NCBI GenBank assembly: GCA_022425585.1
Contig: JAKMFF010000010.1
Location: 1 to 6,769 of the forward strand
Length of the DNA stretch: 6,769 bases
From: Candidatus Poseidoniaceae archaeon
Lineage (GTDB): Archaea > Thermoplasmatota > Poseidoniia > Poseidoniales > Poseidoniaceae
Direction of reading: 5' to 3'
Below are positions 1-6,769 of this stretch, one piece after another. A program made the position numbers and the translations under genes. The first letter of the stretch is position 1. The number at the start of each line of letters is the position of its first letter. The notes under the pieces were generated by a model. That model did not search any database, was not told the origin of the DNA, and worked only from the letters and a program-made list of their open reading frames with translations.

Positions 1-160
1 CGAAGAATCTGAACCATTGGTTACGGCGAAAACCGTTAGCATATTAGGCTTAATTTCGCTTGGAATAATATTGTTGCTTATCGCTAGAATAGACCCACCC
101 CAAAGCTTGCATGATGATACAATCGTAACCTTCGATGCTGTATTGGTTGAGAATGATTAA
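1..160 (+). CDS. C-terminal end of an unidentified membrane protein (5' partial)
   Basis: The frame starting at base 2 is open from the window edge to a TAA at 158-160 and encodes the last 52 residues of a protein whose start lies outside the window. About residues 11-30 form a hydrophobic helix (rich in Leu, Ile and Gly, with one Ser-Leu-Gly stretch). An Arg-Ile-Asp-Pro-Pro boundary follows, then a polar tail of about 20 residues ending Val-Glu-Asn-Asp. This looks like a final membrane-spanning segment with a short tail. No catalytic or family motif is visible and I do not recognise the protein. It lies on the same strand as the esterase gene, with 55 bases between them, so co-transcription is possible but not shown. 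The call as a real gene rests on the open frame and on the clean hydrophobic segment. Confidence 0.6.
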   Translation, partial: EESEPLVTAKTVSILGLISLGIILLLIARIDPPQSLHDDTIVTFDAVLVEND

Positions 161-215
161 GTGAATTGAGTTAAGTTGTAGGTACTTCTTTCAACTCTGT
201 AACATTAGCAATACC

Positions 216-2930
216 ATGCGAAAAGCAATGATATTGGTCTTATTGTTGCTTTGCTCCGCACTGCCATTTGCTGCATCAACCGGTGCTCGTTCGGTTGATG
301 TTGAAATATCGATGATGAAATATGATTGGTATTCAAACGACACAATTGAATTTAGTGTTAAAGTTTCTAACGCCCCATTTGGGACTGAATTAACCGCAGA
401 GTACGCAATAACTGATCTTGATGGTTCACTTGTACAATCAGGTAGTAGTCAATTTCAACCAACCGGACCAAATAGTCAATTTCCATTGCCGGTAAAACAC
501 TTTTTTCAGGGTTCAAATTTCTACTTTATGTCGGTTGAGATAATTAATTTGGATAATACCATACTGGCAAATTCTCAAATTCCATTTATGGTGTTTCAAA
601 ATACAATAATGCCGCAAATTGGCAATTTATTGGCCTTTGGTGACTCTTTAAGCGATATGGGTAATGCTAAGGATAGTATCCTAAATGTTCCTGATGTGCC
701 ACCATATTGGCAAGGTCGGTTTTCCAATGGTCCAGTTTGGCTAGAATATGTTTCACAAGCCTACGGTGTTTCAACGACTGTTGGTTCATTAACCGAACAA
801 GGCGATAATAGGGCGTTTGGCGGCTCCCAAACTGGTCAAGGATTTTCGTACTTATTGCTGCCAAATGTCGGGACTCAAATTAACAACTATCTAGCAAATG
901 TTCAATCAAGCATCGCATCAAATGAGGTCGTTTCTCTATGGGCTGGAGGTAATGATTTTCTATACGGAACCGCTAATTCAGATACTATAGTGGCGAATAT
1001 GGAATCCCATATTAGGCAATTAGATGGTGCTGGAGCGCGTGAATTTATCATTCCTAATTTACCACCATTAGAAAAAACTCCAGAAATTCTAGGCCGCAGC
1101 CAAAGTCAACAAAATAACATTGCTTCCGAGGTAGTCTCATACAATACGAAATTAGCAACACTGGTTAATGATTTAAGAGCTGAATTATCAATCACAGTAC
1201 ATTTCATTGATGCTTGGTCATTGTTTAATGACATTGTTGACAACAGTGAGGCCCTGGGGATAACCAATACTCAAGACTCCGCTTGTAGTGCTTCAGCAAC
1301 GTTGTTACCATTGCCGATTTGCAATAGTGCTTCAACGGTGGCCAGCAATCCAGATGAGTTCATATTTTTTGATAAGGCACATCCAACTAGAGTGATGCAT
1401 GAATTTATCTCGTTTTTTGCCATTCAATCTATCGGCAATGCAGATACTGATGGTGACCTGATTATCGATGATTATGACCAGTGTCCATGGACCAATAACG
1501 ATTGGACTGCAGACCAAACAGGATGTTCGTGGGAACAATTAGATGACGATAATGACGGAGTTTCCAACGGTGATGATCTTTGCCCAGCAACTGATTCAGG
1601 GGAAATTGTCGATAGTAATGGGTGTTCAGCAGCACAACGGGATTCTGATGAAGACGGACTTAATGACGCCATTGACCCCTGTCCATTTAGCGAAGCAAGT
1701 AACGATCACGACTCAGACGGTTGTACTGATGAAGTTGATTTAGACGATGATAATGACCTAATTCCAGATTTAGCAGATGCTTGCCCAAGAGGTGAAATTG
1801 GCGTTCATGATAATGACTTAGATGATGATGGCTGTTCCAATACTGAAGACTCAGACATTGATGGTGATTTACTTGATAACGTTGATGAAACCATTGCTGG
1901 AACTGATATTTATGATGAAGATACTGATGGTGATGGAGTAATTGATGGCATTGATAAATTCCCTCTAGACGCATCCGAATGGAGTGATGGTGATGCTGAT
2001 GGTTGTGGTGATAATTTAGACCAATTTCCGTTCGATGAAACTGAATGCATTGACACAGATGGGGATGGTTACGGCGATAATTATGATAAATTTCCCGATG
2101 ATGTAACCGAGTGGTTGGATTATGATGATGATGGATTTGGTGATAATCGAGACGCTTGCCCAACTAAATTTGGTCTGTCACTTTCCCCAGAAGGATGCCC
2201 AGACCGAGACGGTGATGGATTTTCAGATAACACCGATTTATTTCCCGATGATATTGATGACTGGGCTGACTCTGATGGTGATGGTTATGGTGATAATTCC
2301 GATTTATTCCCCAACGATCCCCTCGACTGGGATGATTTTGACAACGATACATACGGGGATAATACGGATATTTTTCCAAGTGATCCATTAGAATGGAATG
2401 ATACTGATGGCGATACGGTAGGGGATAATGCTGATGCGTTTCCTAATGACCCAACTGAATGGCTAGATTCTGATGGTGATGGGTGCGGGGATAATCAAGA
2501 CATCTGGCCTGATGACCCAGCTGAATGTTATGACCGGGATGTCGATGGGATAGGTGATAATCAAGACGCATTCCCCGATGATAGAGCAGAGTGGAATGAT
2601 ACAGATAATGATGGGCTGGGGGATAATTCGGATCAATTCCCTAATGATTCCAAGGCTAAATATGATTCAGATGGGGATGGCATAGCTAACTATTATGACA
2701 CATTCCCTGATAATGCAAATATGGATTCATGGTTTGATTTAATTATTAGAATTATGATTTTTGCCGGCATTGCTAGCGCTGGAATTATCGTTTATTTACG
2801 AAAGAAAAATTCAGTTCAAGAAATTGATAAGCTACCATATCAAGATGATTTCTCAATGCTGATTCAAGCGGAAGGCAGCGACGTTACACCTGACAGGCCA
2901 GGCGGTCCCCCGCCCCCAGGCTCATTTTAA
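216..2930 (+). CDS. Membrane-anchored cell-surface GDSL/SGNH ester hydrolase with calcium-binding repeat stalk
   Basis: A 904-residue exported protein, probably a lipase/esterase or acyltransferase acting on ester substrates outside the cell. Residues 1-21 are a signal peptide (Arg-Lys, then a Leu-rich core, then FAAS). Residues 25-130 look like a beta-sandwich domain. The hydrolase domain spans about 135-405 and is complete: block I FGDSLSDMGN with nucleophile Ser144, GRFSNGPVW at 168-175, block II Gly around 202-203, block III GGND with Asn246, and block V DKAHP with Asp386 and His389. This pattern matches the branch of GDSL enzymes (Pfam PF00657) that includes thermolabile haemolysin-like and plant-type lipases. 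An acidic D-x-D-G-D-G stalk follows at 409-838, then a membrane helix at about 841-861, Arg-Lys-Lys, and a 40-residue cytoplasmic tail ending in Gly-Gly-(Pro)4-Gly-Ser-Phe. The start at 216 gives a good signal peptide; Met at 228 is an alternative. No Shine-Dalgarno is visible, so the mRNA may be leaderless or weakly led. Cys13 in the signal is not a convincing lipobox. The fold call is strong; the substrate is unknown. Confidence 0.93.
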   Translation: MRKAMILVLLLLCSALPFAASTGARSVDVEISMMKYDWYSNDTIEFSVKVSNAPFGTELTAEYAITDLDGSLVQSGSSQFQPTGPNSQFPLPVKHFFQGSNFYFMSVEIINLDNTILANSQIPFMVFQNTIMPQIGNLLAFGDSLSDMGNAKDSILNVPDVPPYWQGRFSNGPVWLEYVSQAYGVSTTVGSLTEQGDNRAFGGSQTGQGFSYLLLPNVGTQINNYLANVQSSIASNEVVSLWAGGNDFLYGTANSDTIVANMESHIRQLDGAGAREFIIPNLPPLEKTPEILGRSQSQQNNIASEVVSYNTKLATLVNDLRAELSITVHFIDAWSLFNDIVDNSEALGITNTQDSACSASATLLPLPICNSASTVASNPDEFIFFDKAHPTRVMHEFISFFAIQSIGNADTDGDLIIDDYDQCPWTNNDWTADQTGCSWEQLDDDNDGVSNGDDLCPATDSGEIVDSNGCSAAQRDSDEDGLNDAIDPCPFSEASNDHDSDGCTDEVDLDDDNDLIPDLADACPRGEIGVHDNDLDDDGCSNTEDSDIDGDLLDNVDETIAGTDIYDEDTDGDGVIDGIDKFPLDASEWSDGDADGCGDNLDQFPFDETECIDTDGDGYGDNYDKFPDDVTEWLDYDDDGFGDNRDACPTKFGLSLSPEGCPDRDGDGFSDNTDLFPDDIDDWADSDGDGYGDNSDLFPNDPLDWDDFDNDTYGDNTDIFPSDPLEWNDTDGDTVGDNADAFPNDPTEWLDSDGDGCGDNQDIWPDDPAECYDRDVDGIGDNQDAFPDDRAEWNDTDNDGLGDNSDQFPNDSKAKYDSDGDGIANYYDTFPDNANMDSWFDLIIRIMIFAGIASAGIIVYLRKKNSVQEIDKLPYQDDFSMLIQAEGSDVTPDRPGGPPPPGSF
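1920..2729 (+). repeat. Tandem 66-bp coding repeats: calcium-binding thrombospondin-type-3-like stalk
   Basis: Twelve head-to-tail units lie within the esterase gene at residues 569-838. Eleven are exactly 22 residues (66 bp); one, at 635-662, is 28 residues and has the classic Cys-Pro...Gly-Cys-Pro type-3 form. The core of a unit is D-x-D-G-D-G-x-G-D-N-x-D-x-F-P, followed by a short acidic linker usually ending Glu-Trp. The spaced aspartates match the calcium-ligand pattern known from thrombospondin type 3 repeats. Less regular type-3-like units with Cys-Pro motifs precede the array at residues 409-568 (bases 1440-1919). Units at 707 and 729 both carry Thr in place of the second loop Gly, which suggests a local duplication. 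The likely role is a rigid, calcium-dependent spacer holding the enzyme away from the membrane. The repeats have diverged in both DNA and protein sequence, so this is an old array. Confidence 0.9.
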
Positions 2931-4082
2931 TCAGCTAACAGAGATATCAATAACGATATGTCGTATTCTTGGCGCATACCATTTTACTTTCTCGACATGT
3001 TCTACAGAAACGATTCCTTTACGCCCAAGTTGTTTTGCCAATTTAGCAATACTATCAATGCAGTATGATACAAAATCGTCGATTTTCTCTTCTTCAACAT
3101 TCATGTGGATGTGTAACATGCCGCCATTGGATTTCAAGCAGTTAATCGCCGATTGCCAAGCCTTTTCTGATGAAGGTAAAATGCCCAAGTGAACTCTATC
3201 TGCCTTTGAATATACCTGCTTCATTGTAGATAAATTATCACCCTCAAGGATAGTTAGTCGGTTACTTACATTATTCAATTTAGCACCATTTTGTAATGCT
3301 TGAATTGAGTTTGGATTAATCTCACAGGCATACACATGCTTAGCATTACTTCTCACTAGCATTGGTAGGCTGTAGTAACCAATTCCAGCAAATGCGTCAA
3401 CGATAATTTCCCCCGACATGTCAATGTCGCCGATTCTATGGCGTTCAGTAACGTTGCCTGACGAAAACATGACCTTGGTTACATCAAGCCAGAATTTCAC
3501 TCCAAAGTCATTTATTTCAACTTCACCCGAATCACCAAGTAACATTTTGACTTGAGATGTTCGCATCAGATCAGTAGCAATCTTATCTTGCCGAGCAAGG
3601 CGATTTACCCTTAGTGATCGAGCGATAATCTGCCATATTTCTTGTTCTTGCTCTTGAGTAATCCTGCTAAAAAAGTCCAACCATTGTGAATTATTGACTG
3701 TTGAGTTAGGAATAATTGCTAAATCTCCAAATAATTCCCATTTCCGAGGTAAATTTGCGATTAATCCTGAAAGGTCTGAATCAATGTGTTGTTTTAGATA
3801 CAGTGTCATATCTTGAGCCATTGCTTCTGCAGGAGTAAATTTCTGGTTTTTCAAAGGTAAATTTAGCTCAGTAATTTCGTGTTTAGTGTTATCAAACCAG
3901 GTCAACTTTTTGACCTTTACATTATCTAAAATTGGGATTGCAATCATCGAATCAACCTCTGTTATGATAAATTTATTATCAATTAATTTTGTTGCTGTCA
4001 AAGATTGCTGAATAGTTGAAGCATCACCTTTGTCGACTAAGACTGCTAACGCGGAATCTATCTGCTTGGCGACCTCAGTCAT
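2931..4082 (-). CDS. taw2: tRNA(Phe) wybutosine-pathway aminocarboxypropyltransferase, Taw2/TYW2 family
   Basis: A 383-residue cytoplasmic enzyme. Family knowledge: Taw2/TYW2 transfers the 3-amino-3-carboxypropyl group of S-adenosylmethionine onto the tricyclic guanosine at position 37 of tRNA(Phe), making the yW-86 intermediate and supporting reading-frame maintenance. Sequence evidence: LPRKWELFGDL (111-121), the Trm5/TYW2 middle-domain motif; VMFSSGNVTERHR (204-216), which fits TYW2 rather than the FSPR-like form of Trm5; the Rossmann motif I VDAFAGIGYYSLP (228-240); the acidic loop CEINP (253-257); Gly-Asp 281-282; LGILPSSEKAW (299-309) in place of the N-L-P motif of the methyltransferase Trm5; HIHMNV (324-329); and VEKVKWYAPRIRH (363-375). 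Length is normal for the family. The N-terminal 100 residues are poorly conserved and not assigned. The gene converges on the esterase gene with zero spacing and diverges from the right-hand gene across about 50 bases. The main alternative is a Trm5-type m1G37 methyltransferase, which the motifs argue against. Confidence 0.88.
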   Translation of the reverse strand: MTEVAKQIDSALAVLVDKGDASTIQQSLTATKLIDNKFIITEVDSMIAIPILDNVKVKKLTWFDNTKHEITELNLPLKNQKFTPAEAMAQDMTLYLKQHIDSDLSGLIANLPRKWELFGDLAIIPNSTVNNSQWLDFFSRITQEQEQEIWQIIARSLRVNRLARQDKIATDLMRTSQVKMLLGDSGEVEINDFGVKFWLDVTKVMFSSGNVTERHRIGDIDMSGEIIVDAFAGIGYYSLPMLVRSNAKHVYACEINPNSIQALQNGAKLNNVSNRLTILEGDNLSTMKQVYSKADRVHLGILPSSEKAWQSAINCLKSNGGMLHIHMNVEEEKIDDFVSYCIDSIAKLAKQLGRKGIVSVEHVEKVKWYAPRIRHIVIDISVS

Positions 4083-4133
4083 GATAATACCACAAGGGGA
4101 ATGAATTTCAATGTCACTGTACTACGAAGGTAC
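4083..4133. promoter_or_regulatory. Divergent promoter region between taw2 and the right-hand secreted protein gene
   Basis: Only 51 bases separate the two divergent start codons, fewer if the right-hand gene starts at 4101, so both promoters must lie here or reach into the coding sequence. The palindrome TGAATTTCA occupies 4102-4110. Its centre at 4106 is 24 bases from the taw2 start (4082) and 28 bases from the ATG at 4134. This is close to the usual distance of an archaeal TATA element from a transcription start, which would fit leaderless transcripts in both directions. The element is not a perfect TATA consensus and no BRE is obvious. A weak GAAGGT at 4126-4131 sits too close to the 4134 ATG to be a confident ribosome binding site. 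Confidence 0.4.
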
Positions 4134-6769
4134 ATGGCGGCGTCATATTTACACAGTAATAATCGCCCAAAAGGCGTTATATTATTGATGACTATACTGC
4201 TCACCATACATCTATTCGTCCCATTTGTTAGCGCTGATGGCATGTCTACCTGTCAAGCAAATGGGGGGACCTGCGATGATTATAGCCATTCTCATGACTT
4301 AACTTCAAGTCAACAAGATTGGATAAATGGCACCTATGATTTTCAACTAGTCGATACAGATACAATCGAGTTAGATATGGTATGGGCAATTCATGAATTT
4401 AATCGCTCTGCATTAGGGTTAGACAATGTTGCAGGGCTAGACGCGGCACTGGCATCTGACGGTTTAGACTCAGAAGATGGTGCGCCGGCTGATTTGATTA
4501 GAACTTATTTTGATGAGCGCCCAAACGGGCCGGGTACTCCAACAGTTAGAGACCAGCTGAAAATAGAATTAAACAATGCACTTGACACTTCAATAGAAAA
4601 TGGCTTTGGCAATATTGCTGGACTCACTACTGATTATACCAACTCGATAACTCAACAAGGAGAGACAACCCCTTGTTCAGATGACCCATTGACAGACTCC
4701 ATCTATTCAAGCGAGGGCGCTAGTGAAAATAATGCGTTTTATCCGCCTATTTGTATATCTTCAACATTTACCATTGAACTTACAGACACCGCATTTAGTT
4801 TAGTCTCCACCGGCAATTTAGATTTGGAAAGAGCCTTTCAAGGAATGTTAGTCATGGGAGCAGAAATCAATACTAATTTCACTTTACTAACTCTCCCTGG
4901 TCACGCTGGATTCTATTCTTTTTCCCCACCCAGTTATGCAGATATCATTCAAGTTGGCGCGGGAGGTTCTTTAGCCGCTCGTAGCGGTAATCCTGCATAC
5001 TTTGCTGGCGAATGGACTGTAGACATGCTAAATGCTCCTCAAGGCGCTAGTGATACAGAGACTCCAATTTCAGTTAGGCTTGCCCACCGTAATGGCTCTT
5101 TAGGAACTAACACGGTAAATATTGCACCAGAAACCAAAGCAATTGATCTTAACGTTAAGTTAGATTTACGTGATGAATCAGCCGCAACAATTGATTTTGT
5201 GGCTGGAATTTCATACTTAGATGATGGCCTATTGAGTGATTGGGGAGTATCTCTGCTAAATTTGTCAGATTCAGCGACTTTACCTTTGGTTACTGCTGAT
5301 GGAATTCGTTTAGCATATCACAATGGTTTGGTAGAATTAGACCAATTGACTTCAGCATTTCCAATAAACGATATTGCCAGCGGTATTTCTGATTCAGTCG
5401 GTAGTGATGAATCAATTACTATGAATGACCTATATTGGGTATCAGACGCATTAACAGACGGGCTACCAGTAGCAGGCGGGCTCAATTATACTCATTCAAC
5501 TGGCTGCACAGAAGCACCTCAAGGTCAACAACTGAATTACTGTGTTCAAGGATCCTCAGCTATGTCTGCTGATTACCCAGTTTACTTACGGTCCACAAGC
5601 CAACCATTTTCCATGAGTCTAATCGATATTTTGAAGAATAACTTTGATGATGGAGATTTACTTGAGTATGTTGAAATCTTACAAGAGAGCGACTTGAGAA
5701 ACCTATTAAACAGTGGCCTATCTATCGAATCTGTCTTACCAGGTAGTTATCTAGATTCTGTTATACCAGAGGGTTTACCTCCAGCAGAGTTGACTTTGGA
5801 GATTATTCTTCCTACATGGGTAAGAACGATTGACGGCGAAGACAGGCTAATTCTTCAGAAGAGCCTTGAAGGCAGTCAAGATGTCGATATTTCTTTGGCA
5901 GGAACCGATCCATACGACTGGCGGACGGAAATCAGAGACGAAGATATGAATGTAGTCTGTACTACTTTACAGCGGACCTGCATAAGCAGCAAAATTGAGT
6001 TGGACATTTCTGCCCTTAGAATAAATGAATGGTCTCAGTCAGTGTCCCTTGATTTTGCTTTAGACGCCGAAGTATCCATTTATCGAGTCATGATTCCATT
6101 AGAAGAAATTGATCAAAGCGGCTCAACAAGAGTCAATTTTGAAGCTGCACCATCTGATTTGGTTAGGGTTGGCCTTGACATTGCCAGTCGTCTGGCCCAG
6201 CCAAAATCTTTTGATGATGTGGGAAGTATTTGTTCGGAAGACCAAACCTATGAGGTGTGCGATACCGACTTATCATTCCAATTTACGCCAGAGGGATTAA
6301 CAGATTTTTCCGAGGATATCGGTGATATAATTACTCAATTTATTCACGAAAGTAGCGCAGAATTGCCTGACGTAGAAGATTCACCATTCGGTGATGTAGA
6401 CCTAAGTGGCTTTCAAATCAAGACTAAGGTAGAGGGCTTAACAGGGCTAGACCAAGATATTGGTGATGATGAACCGATCACTCTGAGCGTCAGGATTCCT
6501 GAAGTCGAATTTAAACTTGAGCTAGATGGTGATTTAGGAGAAATTGCTGAGGGCAATACCAGCAGCATGGAGTTGAATTTCTTTGCTAATGCCTTTAGAG
6601 GACTTGTGGTAAATCCAATGGTCTCAGCAGCGGAACTACTAGGCTCATCTTTAACCAATGGATTGGTTTCAGGTAGTGGTGTAACATACCCTGACCCAAG
6701 TGGCGAGAAAGCATCATACTCATTTAGTGGAGATACCTCAATTGCTGAGGAATATAATCTATCTCTTAC
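4134..6769 (+). CDS. Long secreted protein of unknown family, 3' partial
   Basis: An uninterrupted frame runs from here to the right edge without a stop, giving at least 878 residues. Starting at 4134, residues 1-34 form a signal peptide: Arg11 and Lys13, a hydrophobic core from about 15 to 32, and a Val-Ser-Ala cleavage site before Asp-Gly at 35-36. In-frame ATGs at 4101 (11 residues longer) and 4188 (18 shorter, leaving a bare hydrophobic core) are alternatives. No stop precedes 4101 in frame until 4047-4049. The mature part is acidic, rich in Ser, Thr, Asp and Leu, and has many Asn-x-Ser/Thr sites. Its ten cysteines fall in close pairs (40/47, 181/207, 458/470, 609/616, 700/709), as expected for an exported disulfide-bonded protein. 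A predicted helical part at about 65-165 is followed by strand-like sequence. No catalytic motif, calcium repeat or known domain is recognised. A C-terminal anchor may lie beyond the window. Surface structure, adhesin or binding protein are guesses only. Confidence 0.85.
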   Translation, partial: MAASYLHSNNRPKGVILLMTILLTIHLFVPFVSADGMSTCQANGGTCDDYSHSHDLTSSQQDWINGTYDFQLVDTDTIELDMVWAIHEFNRSALGLDNVAGLDAALASDGLDSEDGAPADLIRTYFDERPNGPGTPTVRDQLKIELNNALDTSIENGFGNIAGLTTDYTNSITQQGETTPCSDDPLTDSIYSSEGASENNAFYPPICISSTFTIELTDTAFSLVSTGNLDLERAFQGMLVMGAEINTNFTLLTLPGHAGFYSFSPPSYADIIQVGAGGSLAARSGNPAYFAGEWTVDMLNAPQGASDTETPISVRLAHRNGSLGTNTVNIAPETKAIDLNVKLDLRDESAATIDFVAGISYLDDGLLSDWGVSLLNLSDSATLPLVTADGIRLAYHNGLVELDQLTSAFPINDIASGISDSVGSDESITMNDLYWVSDALTDGLPVAGGLNYTHSTGCTEAPQGQQLNYCVQGSSAMSADYPVYLRSTSQPFSMSLIDILKNNFDDGDLLEYVEILQESDLRNLLNSGLSIESVLPGSYLDSVIPEGLPPAELTLEIILPTWVRTIDGEDRLILQKSLEGSQDVDISLAGTDPYDWRTEIRDEDMNVVCTTLQRTCISSKIELDISALRINEWSQSVSLDFALDAEVSIYRVMIPLEEIDQSGSTRVNFEAAPSDLVRVGLDIASRLAQPKSFDDVGSICSEDQTYEVCDTDLSFQFTPEGLTDFSEDIGDIITQFIHESSAELPDVEDSPFGDVDLSGFQIKTKVEGLTGLDQDIGDDEPITLSVRIPEVEFKLELDGDLGEIAEGNTSSMELNFFANAFRGLVVNPMVSAAELLGSSLTNGLVSGSGVTYPDPSGEKASYSFSGDTSIAEEYNLSL

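Noticed and set aside
174..196. Possible hairpin AGTTG/CAACT upstream of the esterase gene
   Set aside because: The stem is only 5 bp with a 13-base loop and no T-tract follows, so it is within chance expectation.
250..258. Cys13 of the esterase signal peptide as a lipoprotein attachment site
   Set aside because: The residues before it are all Leu, without the Ala/Gly at -1 expected of a lipobox, and the protein already has a C-terminal membrane anchor.
667..864. 65-codon reverse-strand open frame
   Set aside because: It lies opposite the catalytic part of the GDSL domain, whose conserved motifs fix the true frame.
1687..2163. Reverse-strand open frame of 158 codons, very rich in His, and similar frames at 1472-1672, 1332-1538 and 2164-2388
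   Set aside because: They lie opposite the repeat stalk. Runs of GAT/GAC Asp codons read backwards as ATC/GTC, or in other frames as His-rich sequence, so the composition is a mirror of the repeats.
1543..2391. Forward-strand open frames at 1543-1743 and 2122-2391 rich in Met, Ile and Thr
   Set aside because: They are out-of-frame readings of the same Asp-rich repeats, lying inside the well-supported esterase gene.
1920..2729. Regular 66-bp repetition considered as a CRISPR array or non-coding satellite
   Set aside because: There are no identical repeats with unique spacers. Periodicity is at the protein level, stays in frame, and fits a known calcium-binding repeat.
6109..6658. Small open frames at 6109-6300 (+) and 6413-6658 (-)
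   Set aside because: Both lie wholly inside the long secreted-protein frame, have no start signals, and have compositions expected from shadow frames.

Overview
The window is AT-rich and densely coding. It most likely comes from a planktonic marine euryarchaeon of the Marine Group II type (Ca. Poseidoniales) or a close relative. This rests on three things. There is a Taw2/TYW2-family tRNA enzyme, which is restricted to archaea and eukaryotes. There is a long acidic calcium-binding stalk of the D-x-D-G-D-G-x-G-D-N type, common in Marine Group II surface proteins. And no clear bacterial-style Shine-Dalgarno or -10/-35 signals precede the genes. The lineage is an inference from protein style, not from a marker gene phylogeny.

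Layout: (1) 1-160, + strand, the last 52 codons of a gene entering from the left, encoding one membrane helix and a short tail. (2) 216-2930, + strand, a 904-residue cell-surface protein: signal peptide, a probable beta-sandwich domain, a complete GDSL/SGNH ester hydrolase domain, a thrombospondin-type-3-like calcium-binding repeat stalk, a membrane anchor and a Pro/Gly-rich cytoplasmic tail. (3) 2931-4082, - strand, a wybutosine-pathway transferase of the Taw2/TYW2 family; its stop codon directly abuts that of the esterase gene, with no base between them. (4) 4083-4133, a short divergent promoter region holding a 9-base palindrome about equally far from both start codons. (5) 4134 to the right edge, + strand, a long secreted protein of unknown family. 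It has a signal peptide and ten cysteines in close pairs, has no stop codon before the window ends, and so is incomplete at its C-terminus. It is easy to miss because it runs off the window.

The esterase and the unknown protein are both exported, and both carry closely spaced cysteine pairs suited to disulfide stabilisation outside the cell. Archaeal membrane lipids are ether-linked, so the anchored esterase most plausibly acts on foreign ester substrates such as bacterial or algal lipids or acylated polymers. The tRNA modification gene between them is a housekeeping function on the opposite strand and need not be linked to them. No RNA genes, insertion sequences, CRISPR arrays or origins were seen. 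The clearest candidates for something undescribed are the right-hand unknown protein family, the esterase-stalk architecture, and the regular 14-residue cysteine pairing in the stalk.
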